A stretch of 49,785 nucleotides of DNA. Source: an uncultured Bacteroides sp. GTDB lineage: Bacteria; Bacteroidota; Bacteroidia; Bacteroidales; Bacteroidaceae. Positions 8,379 to 16,877 of the stretch are shown here, piece after piece. Location: contig CANPJW010000018.1 in the NCBI GenBank assembly GCA_947574505.1, forward strand, positions 1-49,785, written 5' to 3'. The position numbers and the translations under genes were made by a program. Numbering within the stretch: the first letter of the stretch is position 1; every line of letters begins with the position of its first letter. Under the pieces are notes generated by a model. The model had not been told where the DNA came from and did no database searches. It worked only from the letters and a program-made list of their open reading frames with translations.

Positions 8379-9383
8379 ATGATGAAAAAGATAAAAACAT
8401 TATGTGGTGTGTTGGCTCTGCTTTGTGTAGGGATGATGCCGGTAAGCGCGCAAAATGTGCTGAAATTCAATGCAGACAAGAAGTTTAAGATTGTTCAGTT
8501 CACTGATGTTCATTGGGTACCGGGAGACTCTGCCTCGGAAGAAGCGGCGGAGCGAATGAATGAGGTCTTGGATGTTGAGAAACCGGATTTGGTGATTTAT
8601 ACAGGTGATTTGGTGTTTGGCAAGCCGGCGAGCGAGGCATTGTCTAAAGCTTTGGAACCTGTTGTTTCCCGCCGTTTGCCTTTTGCCGTGACTTGGGGAA
8701 ACCATGATGATGAGCAAGATATGACCCGTATTGAGTTACTGGAATATATCAAAGATATGCCGGGTAATCTGACCTCTACCACGGCAGGGATTTCGGGAGT
8801 TACTAATTATGTACTTCCTTTGAAGTCGGAAGACGGAAAGAAGGATGCAGCTGTGCTTTATGTCTTCGATAGCAATGCGTATTCGTCTTTGAAACAGGTA
8901 AAAGGGTATGATTGGATAAAGCCGGATCAGATAAATTGGTATGTTGAGAGCAGTGTGGGATATACGGAACGTAATGGTGGCAAGCCACTGCCCTCGTTGG
9001 CTTTCTTTCATATTCCTTTTCCGGAATATAATGAAGCGGCGCAAGATGAAAATGCGTTATTGATAGGAACACGTAAGGAAAAGGCTTGTGCTCCGTTGAT
9101 TAATACAGGTTTGTATGCTGCTATGCTGAATGCAGGAGACATAATGGCTACATTTGTGGGGCACGACCATGTGAATGATTATGTAGTTGATTGGAAAGGG
9201 ATTTTGTTGTGCTATGGACGGTTTACCGGAGGGAATACCGTTTATCACGATATTCCGGGAGGAAATGGGGCACGGGTCATTGAACTGACACAAGGAGTGC
9301 GCTCTTTCAAGACATGGGAGCGTTTGGAGGGAGGAAAGATTATTAATGAAGTAAATTATCCGTCTGATTTCCAAAGAGAATAA
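8379..9383 (+). CDS. Secreted calcineurin-like metallophosphoesterase
   Basis: 334 residues. A signal peptide (cleavage near PVSA-Q, residue 24) directs it to the periplasm or beyond. The metallophosphoesterase motifs are all present in order: Asp43-x-His45 (FTDVHW), Gly76-Asp77 (YTGDL), GNHD at 107-110, His211 (FFHIP) and GHDH at 261-264. These bind a dinuclear metal centre that hydrolyses phosphate mono- or diesters. It is the third gene of the SusC/SusD operon and the only hydrolase there, so it probably releases phosphate or dephosphorylates the imported compound. The closest named types are purple-acid-phosphatase-like and DNA-repair-exonuclease-like phosphatases; the exact substrate is open. 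Confidence 0.9.
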   Translation: MMKKIKTLCGVLALLCVGMMPVSAQNVLKFNADKKFKIVQFTDVHWVPGDSASEEAAERMNEVLDVEKPDLVIYTGDLVFGKPASEALSKALEPVVSRRLPFAVTWGNHDDEQDMTRIELLEYIKDMPGNLTSTTAGISGVTNYVLPLKSEDGKKDAAVLYVFDSNAYSSLKQVKGYDWIKPDQINWYVESSVGYTERNGGKPLPSLAFFHIPFPEYNEAAQDENALLIGTRKEKACAPLINTGLYAAMLNAGDIMATFVGHDHVNDYVVDWKGILLCYGRFTGGNTVYHDIPGGNGARVIELTQGVRSFKTWERLEGGKIINEVNYPSDFQRE

Positions 9384-9487
9384 TAGTCAGTTGGGCAGGA
9401 TAGAGGTATTCTCAGTACCTGTCCCTTCCGGTGACAAGACTGTTTCGTCATTTGTTATACATAAATTATTGTCACAGCTTCATACAT

Positions 9488-9540
9488 CCCTGTCGGCATT
9501 CTATGGATATAGTTAATAATGGCCGGCAGGGTGATAGAAT
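9488..9540. terminator. Shared terminator between convergent genes
   Basis: CCCTGTCGGC (9488-9497) pairs with GCCGGCAGGG (9522-9531), with one T-G mismatch and a 24-nt loop. It lies between the phosphoesterase gene (plus) and the DUF2851 gene (minus), in a 158-bp spacer, and may serve both. The T-run is weak on both sides. Confidence 0.5.
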
Positions 9541-9541
9541 A

Positions 9542-10807
9542 TTATGACCGTTTCAGATATTCGTACCCTATCCGGCAATACAGGCATTTTTTCTTATCGC
9601 AATATTCTTTCTTTAATTGTATCAAAGCTTGGCTGTCGGCGGCATTGGAGGCTTTCATTCCGCATTGTTCCCACATGCGGGTGATATAATTGTTCTCCGC
9701 TTTCAATTCTTCCAGAAAACTGCCGGCACGTGCACAAAGTACACGATTCCCTTTATGCAGTCCGTAAGCATAGAGAAATGTCACTACCGTGTTGATAATG
9801 AGTAAATCCAGTGAGGTGTTACTTAGAGTCTTCGGACGGGAAGGGGAAGAACCGCCAAATGTATAATGAGTGAGCCAGTATTCTGACGTTCCTCCTTTCA
9901 GAATATCTCTGACACCTTGTAGTGTCTCCGTTTCCATGATGCGAGAGAGCAGTCCGTAGGCACGATGATAAAGACATGCCAACTGTGCAATCCGTATATG
10001 CGGAAAATTAGCAGGACGTAGCCGGAGAAAACGCCATAGGGAAGCATCCATCGGGATAAGTCCGAATTTATGCTGTAGATAGGTGTACTCTTTTTTTAGC
10101 CGGAGATAGTATCCGTCTCCATCAGAATCTTCCAGAATGCCGGCTTGTCCAAAGAAGATGGCTTCTATCTGGAAAAGGTCGTTCCGATGCTTGTCTACCG
10201 CCCGGAAGGGAAGCCGATGAGCCCAGGTTTCGAAAGCGTCTCCGTTCAGCCCGAAACCGAAATTACGTGCCAGTGTGATAAAAAAAGCATCTTCCCAATT
10301 GCCTTGACAACGTTTTAACCGTTCATTCAATAAGGTCGCTTTTTGCTCGAATCTTTCCATCTGTAAGGCAGTCATCCATGAGTGGGCGGTGAAAGGGGGG
10401 AGTGAAGGAATGATGCGGTAACAAGGGGGGTAGCTGTCTGTTTCCAACAGTTCCTTGTAGTTGGTGCGGACCGCTTCCGGGCAGATGAGTTGTATTTGGG
10501 GGATTCTTTCTCCATTGCTCCTGCTGATTTCCGTATCTATTTCGGAGGCTATATGCAGAATGACAGAGTTGTAACCGGCATCTGCATGATGTCCGTGTTT
10601 GAACCAGTCTGAAGATCTTTCATGTATCTCGATATTGCCTATCCAAAGCACACCGTCCAGCTTGAGCTTGGCATTAAAAAAATCGGGACCGGCGTCGGTA
10701 TTCGCCAGTCCCGTATCTATAACTTCCACTTGTTGGCCGGTTGTCGTTTTCAGTTCTTTGAGAGGAAATATTTTATGTTTCCATACATAGTGTAATAGTT
10801 GTTCCAT
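9542..10807 (-). CDS. DUF2851 family protein
   Basis: 421 residues, full length for this Bacteroidetes family, whose function is unknown. The N-terminal region contains the conserved block ANTDAGPDFFNAKLKLDGV (about 35-53) and WIGNIEIHERSSDW, which look like an acidic catalytic-type core reminiscent of nuclease folds (Asp, Glu-x-His); that reading is an inference. The C-terminus has a cysteine cluster, CDKKKCLYC, suited to a metal or iron-sulfur site. No signal peptide, so cytoplasmic. It is transcribed alone, divergently from dapB with an 83-bp gap. Confidence 0.8.
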   Translation of the reverse strand: MEQLLHYVWKHKIFPLKELKTTTGQQVEVIDTGLANTDAGPDFFNAKLKLDGVLWIGNIEIHERSSDWFKHGHHADAGYNSVILHIASEIDTEISRSNGERIPQIQLICPEAVRTNYKELLETDSYPPCYRIIPSLPPFTAHSWMTALQMERFEQKATLLNERLKRCQGNWEDAFFITLARNFGFGLNGDAFETWAHRLPFRAVDKHRNDLFQIEAIFFGQAGILEDSDGDGYYLRLKKEYTYLQHKFGLIPMDASLWRFLRLRPANFPHIRIAQLACLYHRAYGLLSRIMETETLQGVRDILKGGTSEYWLTHYTFGGSSPSRPKTLSNTSLDLLIINTVVTFLYAYGLHKGNRVLCARAGSFLEELKAENNYITRMWEQCGMKASNAADSQALIQLKKEYCDKKKCLYCRIGYEYLKRS

Positions 10808-10859
10808 GTTAATGAGGTGTAAATGTTTGGCAAATGTAATGGTTTACAACGAAAAACGC

Positions 10860-10867
10860 TATCTTTG
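10860..10867 (+). promoter_or_regulatory. -7 element of dapB operon
   Basis: TATCTTTG matches TAnnTTTG 23 bp before the ATG at 10891. No clear -33 TTG was found at 19-21 bp upstream. Confidence 0.5.
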
Positions 10868-10890
10868 TGGCTGAAATAACATTCGTAATT

Positions 10891-11646
10891 ATGAAAATAG
10901 CATTAATAGGATACGGAAAGATGGGCAAGGAGATTGAAAAGGTTGCAGTTGCCCGCGGACATGAGATTGTGAGTATTATAGATGTTGATAATCAAGATGA
11001 TTTTAATTCGGAAGCATTTAAATCAGCAGATGTGGCTATTGAGTTTACTAACCCGATGGTGGCATATGACAACTATATGAAAACTTTTGCTGCCGGTGTC
11101 AAATTGGTATCGGGCAGTACCGGATGGATGGACAAACATGGTGATGAGGTGAAAGAATTATGCACGAAAGGTGGAAAAACCTTGTTCTGGTCGTCTAACT
11201 TCAGTCTGGGTGTCGCTATATTCTCTGCTGTAAATAAATATTTGGCTAAAATAATGAATAACTTTCCCGCTTACGAGGTTTCCATGACCGAAACTCATCA
11301 TATTCATAAACTGGATGCGCCCAGCGGAACAGCCATCACGCTGGCCGAAGGAATTCTGGAAAATATGAACCGCAAGAGTAAATGGGTGAAAGGGACCATG
11401 GTGGCACCGGATGGAACCGTGTCGGGAACATCGGAATGTGCCGAGAATGAGTTTCCTGTAAATTCGATCCGTGAAGGGGAGGTGTTTGGTATTCATACTA
11501 TCCGCTATGACTCTGAGGCGGACAGCATCTCAATTACCCATGATGCAAAGAATCGGAAGGGGTTTGCCTTGGGAGCTGTTTTGGCGGCGGAATATACATC
11601 CAGGCATGAAGGGTTATTAGGAATGAGTGATTTATTTCAGTTTTAA
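10891..11646 (+). CDS. dapB: 4-hydroxy-tetrahydrodipicolinate reductase
   Basis: 251 residues. DapB reduces hydroxytetrahydrodipicolinate with NAD(P)H in the diaminopimelate/lysine pathway, feeding peptidoglycan and lysine synthesis in the cytoplasm. The N-terminal Rossmann motif is GYGKMG (7-12), and the diagnostic active-site string HHIHKLDAPSGTA is intact, with the catalytic His pair and Lys. The family start MKIALIGYG fits ATG 10891; the open frame to 10867 overlaps the promoter. It is the first gene of a plus-strand run, and lepB follows after 3 bp, so the two are very probably co-transcribed. Linkage of dapB to signal peptidase genes is common in Bacteroides. Confidence 0.95.
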   Translation: MKIALIGYGKMGKEIEKVAVARGHEIVSIIDVDNQDDFNSEAFKSADVAIEFTNPMVAYDNYMKTFAAGVKLVSGSTGWMDKHGDEVKELCTKGGKTLFWSSNFSLGVAIFSAVNKYLAKIMNNFPAYEVSMTETHHIHKLDAPSGTAITLAEGILENMNRKSKWVKGTMVAPDGTVSGTSECAENEFPVNSIREGEVFGIHTIRYDSEADSISITHDAKNRKGFALGAVLAAEYTSRHEGLLGMSDLFQF

Positions 11647-11649
11647 GAT

Positions 11650-13074
11650 ATGATAAGAGCAACACGTACACAGTGGATTAAGTTTGCCGTTGTTCTGGCG
11701 CTTTACCTGATATTTCTTGTCTGGTTGAGAAGCTGGCTGGGATTGGTGGTTGTACCGTTTATCTTCGATGCGTATATCACAAAGAAGATTCCATGGACTT
11801 GGTGGAGAGAGTCCAAGAACCGTCATGTAGTGACTGTCATGGGATGGGTGGATGCTATTGTATTCGCACTGGTGGCGGTATACTTTGTCAACCTCTATTT
11901 CTTCCAGAACTATGTGATTCCTTCTTCTTCGCTGGAAAAATCATTGCTGACGGGTGATTATCTGTTTGTGAGTAAAATGAGTTATGGGCCCCGTGTGCCT
12001 CAGACTCCGCTGCACATGCCGTTGGCACAACACACACTGCCGTTTTTTAATTGTAAATCATACCTTGAGCATCCACAATGGGATTATAAACGGGTGAAAG
12101 GTTTGGGGGATGTACAGTTGAATGATATCGTTGTCTTTAACTTTCCGGCCGGAGATACAGTTGCCACCGGTGTGCCCAATGATGATATTTACCGTCTGAG
12201 TTATGGCGCAGGCAAGGAGCTGGCAAAACCGGTGGATTTGGCTTCCATGACTCCGGAGCAGCAACGGGTGGTCTATGATTATTATTATCAGTTGGGACGG
12301 GAGTACCTGAAAGAGAATCCACAGAACTTCGGTGAGATAATCAGCCGTCCGGTAGACCGCCGTGAGAACTACGTGAAGCGGTGTGTGGGTTTGCCCGGAC
12401 AAACGTTGGAGATAAAGGATCGTATTATTTATTTGGATGGTAAAGCTAATAAAGAGCCTGATAATGTGCAGTATCGTTATCTGGTGAAAACCAAGCGCCC
12501 TATTCCCGATGACCTGGCTCATGAACTGGGTATCAGCAAGGAGGATATGATGATGTATTATACGGATGCTTCTGTTTATAATATGCCTCTGACGGAAAAA
12601 GCGAAAGCTGGTTTGTTGGCGCGTAAGGATATTGTAGTCAGTATTGAGAATACACCGGCTGATGATGCGGGGGGCTTGTACCCGCTGAATATGTATAAGA
12701 ACTGGACTACGGATAACTACGGACCTGTATGGATTCCCAAAAAGGGAGAGACGGTGAAACTCACGATAGAGAATCTTCCTGTTTATGAGCGTCCTATTCA
12801 TGTTTACGAGGGTAATGAACTGGCGGTGAAAGATGGAAAGATTTATATTAACGGCAAGGAAACCGATGAGTATACTTTCAAGATGGATTATTACTGGATG
12901 ATGGGAGATAACCGTCATAATTCGGCTGACTCCCGTTTTTGGGGATTTGTTCCCGAAGATCATGTGGTGGGAAAACCTATCTTTATCTGGTTGTCATTGG
13001 ATAATGACCGTGGCTGGCTGGATGGAAAAATACGTTGGAACCGATTGTTTACCTTTGTAGATAACATTAAATAA
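11650..13074 (+). CDS. lepB: Signal peptidase I (active copy)
   Basis: 474 residues. It removes signal peptides from exported proteins at the outer face of the inner membrane. Hydrophobic segments lie at about 10-38 and 67-86. The serine motif IPSSSLEKSL carries the candidate nucleophile Ser94, the lysine motif ENYVKRCVGLPG carries the general base Lys243, and box E, GDNRHNSADSR, is intact at 419-429. The protein is longer than E. coli LepB (324) because of inserts in the periplasmic domain, including a region around 165-235 between the Ser and Lys boxes; such inserts are usual in Bacteroidetes. It lies 3 bp after dapB and 1 bp before a degenerate paralogue. Confidence 0.95.
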   Translation: MIRATRTQWIKFAVVLALYLIFLVWLRSWLGLVVVPFIFDAYITKKIPWTWWRESKNRHVVTVMGWVDAIVFALVAVYFVNLYFFQNYVIPSSSLEKSLLTGDYLFVSKMSYGPRVPQTPLHMPLAQHTLPFFNCKSYLEHPQWDYKRVKGLGDVQLNDIVVFNFPAGDTVATGVPNDDIYRLSYGAGKELAKPVDLASMTPEQQRVVYDYYYQLGREYLKENPQNFGEIISRPVDRRENYVKRCVGLPGQTLEIKDRIIYLDGKANKEPDNVQYRYLVKTKRPIPDDLAHELGISKEDMMMYYTDASVYNMPLTEKAKAGLLARKDIVVSIENTPADDAGGLYPLNMYKNWTTDNYGPVWIPKKGETVKLTIENLPVYERPIHVYEGNELAVKDGKIYINGKETDEYTFKMDYYWMMGDNRHNSADSRFWGFVPEDHVVGKPIFIWLSLDNDRGWLDGKIRWNRLFTFVDNIK

Positions 13075-13075
13075 A

Positions 13076-13975
13076 TTGCGCATACCCTGTATTCCTGTAT
13101 GGATAAAAGCAATGCTTACTGCTGTCATTCTGGTACTGTTGGTAAAGACATTTGCTTTCACCTCCTGCACCATTCCCTCTACCGGTATGGAGAATAGCCT
13201 TTATCAAGGGGAAAGGGTTTTGGTGAATAAGTGGAGTTATGGGTTTCGTGTGCCTTTTTCTATCTGGCGGTGGCTGGGAAAAACTGCCGGGAAAGGGGAT
13301 ATTGTGTTGTTCAACAATCCTAATCCACGGTCTCCTCAGACGTCGGTGGGCAATCGGGAAGTGTTTATAAGCCGTGTGGTAGGAGTACCCGGAGATACGT
13401 TGATGTTGAATGATGAACTGTGGGTGACCGACGAACAAGTGTTGAGCCCGGATAGTAAATCTTTGTATGTCTATTCTCATACGGAAGAAGAAACGATGCA
13501 GGCTGCCATGCAGCAAGTGAACATTCAGGGAAACAGGTTGGTGGGGTATGCCGAGGGGAAGTATATACGTACCTTCAGTCATTATGAATATTACCTGTTA
13601 AAACAAAAACTGGCGGGAAAAGTGGATTTGATTCCTCTTTATCATAAGGATATAAGCAAGAGCCATCCCTTTGTGATCCCGGAAAAAGGGAAACCTGTCA
13701 AGGTATATCCTTGGAATGTGACCTTGTTGTGCAATACTATTGTCCGCCATGAAGGGAGAGTGGCTTCTGTCAGGGGAGATACCCTGTATGTAGGGGGAAA
13801 ACCTGTAGAAGCCTATACATTTAATAAAAATTATTACTGGATGGCATCCAATAATCCGGTAAATCTGTGTGATTCGCGTTTATTCGGCCTGGTGCCCGAT
13901 GACCATTTGATCGGTAAAGCTTGGCGCATTTGGTTTTCATCCAGAAAAGGGCGCATTTTTCAACGAGTGCAATAA
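13076..13975 (+). CDS. Signal peptidase I paralogue lacking catalytic residues
   Basis: 299 residues from a TTG directly after the lepB stop; ATG 13112 is an alternative but would shorten the single membrane segment (about 8-28). The S26 fold is recognisable throughout, yet the motifs are changed: the serine box reads IPSTGMENSL, with Gly37 where LepB has Ser94; the lysine box reads VFISRVVGVPGD, with Ser99 in place of the catalytic Lys; box E reads ASNNPVNLCDSR, losing the GDN. The codons (GGT and AGC) are clear in the DNA. It is expected to be anchored in the inner membrane facing the periplasm. It is probably not a conventional Ser-Lys protease; it may bind LepB, bind substrates, or act by another residue. 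The reading frame is fully intact, so it is not a decayed gene. Confidence 0.85.
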   Translation: MRIPCIPVWIKAMLTAVILVLLVKTFAFTSCTIPSTGMENSLYQGERVLVNKWSYGFRVPFSIWRWLGKTAGKGDIVLFNNPNPRSPQTSVGNREVFISRVVGVPGDTLMLNDELWVTDEQVLSPDSKSLYVYSHTEEETMQAAMQQVNIQGNRLVGYAEGKYIRTFSHYEYYLLKQKLAGKVDLIPLYHKDISKSHPFVIPEKGKPVKVYPWNVTLLCNTIVRHEGRVASVRGDTLYVGGKPVEAYTFNKNYYWMASNNPVNLCDSRLFGLVPDDHLIGKAWRIWFSSRKGRIFQRVQ

Positions 13976-14631
13976 TGGAGAATACGATATATTTAAGTTC
14001 GGCCTATCTGGCCCCGGTGGAATATTATACAAAACTGTTTGCCTGTGAGAAGGCCTATGTGGAACAGTATGACAATTATGTGAAACAGACTTATCGCAAC
14101 CGTTGTGTCATTGCGGCAGCCGACGGTCCGCTGGCACTGACTATCCCTACGGAAAAAAGCGGTACGCCTAAATGCCTGATGAAGGATGTCCGTATTTCGG
14201 ATCATGGCAATTGGCGTCATATACATTGGAATGCTTTGGTGGCTGCATATAGAAACAGTCCTTTCTTTGAGTACTATGCTGATGATTTCCGCGTCTTTTA
14301 TGAAAAGAAATATGCCTTCTTGTGGGATTATAATCAGGAAATTTGTTCTTTAGTATGCGATTTGATCGATATTCATCCCCATATGGAAGGAACAACGGAA
14401 TATTGCATGGAATTTGTTCCGGGTGAGGTTGATTTTCGTGAGACTATTCATCCGAAGCGTGACTGGCGTGAGGCGGATGCTGACTTTTGCCCTAAACCTT
14501 ACTATCAAGTTTTTGATGCCAAATACGGTTTTCTGCCGAATTTGAGTATCGCCGATCTTTTGTTTAATATGGGGCCGGAGAGCCTGATTGTTTTGCGAGA
14601 TAGTGTTAAAGGTATAAACCATAAAGAATAA
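13975..14631 (+). CDS. WbqC-like family protein
   Basis: 218 residues from ATG 13975, which overlaps the preceding stop codon by one base (TAATG), so translation is probably coupled. The sequence matches the WbqC-like family: an N-terminal YLSSAYLAPVEYYTKL, then a conserved NRCVIAAADGPLALTIP block, WRHIHWNALVAAYRNSPFFEYY, and a C-terminal LSIADLLFNMGPES. WbqC genes occur in some O-antigen clusters and their biochemical role is not settled. No signal peptide, so cytoplasmic. Its fixed place after the signal peptidases and before the SDR gene suggests a housekeeping operon rather than a polysaccharide locus. Confidence 0.85.
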   Translation: MENTIYLSSAYLAPVEYYTKLFACEKAYVEQYDNYVKQTYRNRCVIAAADGPLALTIPTEKSGTPKCLMKDVRISDHGNWRHIHWNALVAAYRNSPFFEYYADDFRVFYEKKYAFLWDYNQEICSLVCDLIDIHPHMEGTTEYCMEFVPGEVDFRETIHPKRDWREADADFCPKPYYQVFDAKYGFLPNLSIADLLFNMGPESLIVLRDSVKGINHKE

Positions 14632-14635
14632 TATC

Positions 14636-15448
14636 ATGAATAATTTGTTTAGTGTAAAAGACCAGGTGGTGGTAATCACCGGTGGAACAGGGGTTTTGGG
14701 AAAGGCTATTGCCGCCCATTTGGCAGAAGAAGGTGCCAAGGTTGTTATATTAGGCCGTAAGGCAGAAGTAGGAAATGCCATTGTAAACGAAATCAAGGCC
14801 AAAGGCGGGGAAGCCATGTTTCTTGTAACGAATGTGTTGGATGAGGCTATATTGGAGCAGAATCTGAAGGATATTCTCGCAGCATATGGTCGTGTAGATG
14901 CATTGCTGAATGCAGCAGGAGGTAATATGCCGGGTGCTACGATTGCTCCTACAGGAAATTTCTTTGATTTGAAGGTCGATGAGTTCCAGAAAGTGCTTAA
15001 TCTGAATCTTACCGGAACAGTTCTGCCTACACAGGTATTTTTGAAGCCGATGGTGGAACAGAAGAAAGGAGCTATTGTGAACTTCTCTTCTATGGCGGCA
15101 TTCCGTCCGATGACCCGTGTATGTGGTTATGCGGCTGCAAAGGCGGGAATCTCTAATTTCACTGCGTTCATGGCCAATGAAGTGGCTACGAAATTTGGTG
15201 AAGGCATCCGCGTGAATGCCATTGCTCCGGGATTCTTCCTGACCGAACAGAACCGTACTTTGTTGACAAACGAAGATGGTACATATACTCAGCGTGGTAA
15301 TGATGTGATTCGCCAGACTCCGTTCAAACGTTTCGGTAAAGCAGAGGAACTGTGTGGAACCATCCAGTATCTCATCAGCGATGCCAGCAGCTTTGTAACC
15401 GGTACAGTAGCCGTAGTAGATGGTGGTTTCAATGCATTTGCCATGTAA
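14636..15448 (+). CDS. SDR-family D-mannonate oxidoreductase (fructuronate reductase)
   Basis: 270 residues, a classical short-chain dehydrogenase. The cofactor motif TGGTGVLG is at 15-22, LNAAGG at 91-96, and the catalytic Ser151/152, Tyr165 and Lys169 (YAAAK) are in place. The gene is followed after 39 bp by uxuA. In Bacteroidetes an SDR enzyme often replaces the unrelated E. coli UxuB and interconverts D-fructuronate and D-mannonate with NAD(H); the pairing with uxuA supports this role, which is inference from context rather than from the SDR sequence alone. Start ATG 14636 lies 4 bp after the wbqC-like stop. Confidence 0.85.
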   Translation: MNNLFSVKDQVVVITGGTGVLGKAIAAHLAEEGAKVVILGRKAEVGNAIVNEIKAKGGEAMFLVTNVLDEAILEQNLKDILAAYGRVDALLNAAGGNMPGATIAPTGNFFDLKVDEFQKVLNLNLTGTVLPTQVFLKPMVEQKKGAIVNFSSMAAFRPMTRVCGYAAAKAGISNFTAFMANEVATKFGEGIRVNAIAPGFFLTEQNRTLLTNEDGTYTQRGNDVIRQTPFKRFGKAEELCGTIQYLISDASSFVTGTVAVVDGGFNAFAM

Positions 15449-15487
15449 CAAGTCTTTAGTTTTTAATTCTCAATTTTTTTATTTGAT

Positions 15488-16663
15488 ATGATTTTATGTG
15501 AGCAAACATGGCGCTGGTACGGACCGAATGATCCCGTATCATTGTGGGACATCAAACAAGCCGGAGCAACCGGTATTGTCAATGCCTTACATCATATTCC
15601 CAACGGTGAAGTATGGACGGTAGAGGAAATAATGAAGCGCAAGAAATTGATTGAAGAAGCAGGATTAACTTGGAGTGTCGTAGAATCCGTGCCCGTACAC
15701 GAGCATATTAAGACACAGACAGGAGATTATCTGAGATATATCGAGAACTATAAACAGAGTTTGCGTAATCTGGCAGCATGTGGTATCTATATTGTGACTT
15801 ATAACTTCATGCCTGTACTGGATTGGACCCGTACGGACCTGGCATATACGTTGCCCGATGGTTCCAAGGCATTGCGTTTTGAGCGGGCTGCTTTTGTAGC
15901 GTTCGATCTGTTTATCTTGAAACGTCCGGGAGCCGAAAAGGAATACTCGGCCGAAGAGATAGAAAAGGCAAAAGCGCGTCTGGCACAAATGGATGAGGAA
16001 GAAATTCATCGTCTGACACGAAATATGATTGCTGGATTGCCCGGTTCGGAGGAAAGTTTTACATTGGAGCAATTCCAAAATGAACTGGACCGTTACAAGG
16101 ATATTGATGCGGACAAACTCCGCAATAACTTGATTTTCTTCTTGAAAGAAATTTGTCCGGTAGCCGATGAAGTGGGAGTAAAGCTCGTTATTCATCCGGA
16201 CGATCCGCCTATGTCTATTCTGGGCTTGCCGCGCATTATGAGTACGGAGGCGGATTTCAAGCTGTTGGTGGAAGCTGTACCTAATCCGTCAAACGGACTT
16301 TGTCTGTGCTGTGGCTCATTTGGCGTATCTGCACAGAATGATTTGCCGGGTATCATGGAACGTTGGGGAGACCGTATCAATTTTGTTCATTTGCGCAGTA
16401 CCCAACGTGATGCTGAAGGGAACTTTTATGAGGCGAATCATCTGGAGGGTGATGTGGACATGTATCATGTAGTTAAGAACCTGTTGAAAGTGCAGCAACG
16501 TCGTGGAATATCTATTCCTATGCGTCCGGATCATGGTCATCAGATGATAGATGATTTGAACAAGAAAACAAATCCGGGCTATTCTTGTTTGGGACGTATG
16601 CGTGGCCTTGCCGAGCTTCGTGGTTTGGAAAAAGGAATAGCGATGAGTATGGAAACAAAATAA
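15488..16663 (+). CDS. uxuA: Mannonate dehydratase
   Basis: 391 residues, matching the normal length of UxuA. The enzyme dehydrates D-mannonate to 2-keto-3-deoxygluconate in the glucuronate branch of hexuronate breakdown. Family hallmarks are the N-terminal [20 protein letters not shown], the metal-site region with [22 protein letters not shown], the FVHLRS block, and [10 protein letters not shown] near the C-terminus. It is cytoplasmic. Together with the SDR enzyme just upstream it makes a two-step glucuronate module; the isomerase (uxaC) and a linked KDG kinase are not adjacent, although a PfkB kinase lies at 32857. The operon ends at the strong terminator at 16685. Confidence 0.95.
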   Translation: MILCEQTWRWYGPNDPVSLWDIKQAGATGIVNALHHIPNGEVWTVEEIMKRKKLIEEAGLTWSVVESVPVHEHIKTQTGDYLRYIENYKQSLRNLAACGIYIVTYNFMPVLDWTRTDLAYTLPDGSKALRFERAAFVAFDLFILKRPGAEKEYSAEEIEKAKARLAQMDEEEIHRLTRNMIAGLPGSEESFTLEQFQNELDRYKDIDADKLRNNLIFFLKEICPVADEVGVKLVIHPDDPPMSILGLPRIMSTEADFKLLVEAVPNPSNGLCLCCGSFGVSAQNDLPGIMERWGDRINFVHLRSTQRDAEGNFYEANHLEGDVDMYHVVKNLLKVQQRRGISIPMRPDHGHQMIDDLNKKTNPGYSCLGRMRGLAELRGLEKGIAMSMETK

Positions 16664-16684
16664 TCTTTTTTTAACATATAGAAA

Positions 16685-16743
16685 GAAGGCCTGAATGTCT
16701 TCCGGTGATGAGGTATATCCGGAAGTGTTCAGGTCTTCTTTTT
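16685..16743 (+). terminator. Strong intrinsic terminator after uxuA
   Basis: A stem of about 20 bp: GAAGGCCTGAATGTCTTCCGG spans 16685-16705 in the left arm, and the right arm at 16719-16738 starts CCGGAAG and ends GGTCTTC. A T-tract (16739-16743) follows. It separates the uxuA transcript from the HTCS-controlled locus. Confidence 0.9.
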
Positions 16744-16772
16744 GTCTAAAAGATAGATAATGAGGACTATTC

Positions 16773-16808
16773 TAGACAAATATAGAGATTAATTAGACAA
16801 ATAAAGAG
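16773..16808 (+). promoter_or_regulatory. Direct-repeat operator upstream of susC, likely HTCS site
   Basis: TAGACAAATATAGAG (16773-16787) and TAGACAAATAAAGAG (16794-16808) match at 14 of 15 positions and are exactly 21 bp apart, two helical turns. An inverted partial copy, TTTGTCTAA, lies at 16741-16749. The pair ends 22 bp before the -7 element of susC, where a -33 box is missing, which is the right place for an activator. The AraC-type DNA-binding domain of the HTCS encoded in this locus is the best candidate ligand. Confidence 0.7.
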
Positions 16809-16830
16809 GTGCAGGCAAGGGGAGGAGGTT

Positions 16831-16838
16831 TATATTTG
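16831..16838 (+). promoter_or_regulatory. -7 element of the second susC
   Basis: TATATTTG matches TAnnTTTG 40 bp before the ATG at 16878. There is no TTG at the -33 position (GC-rich ggtgcaggcaagggg), as expected for an activator-dependent promoter. Confidence 0.65.
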
Positions 16839-16877
16839 CAACAGATTTAATCTAATTAACCCTTAAATTCTTTTATT

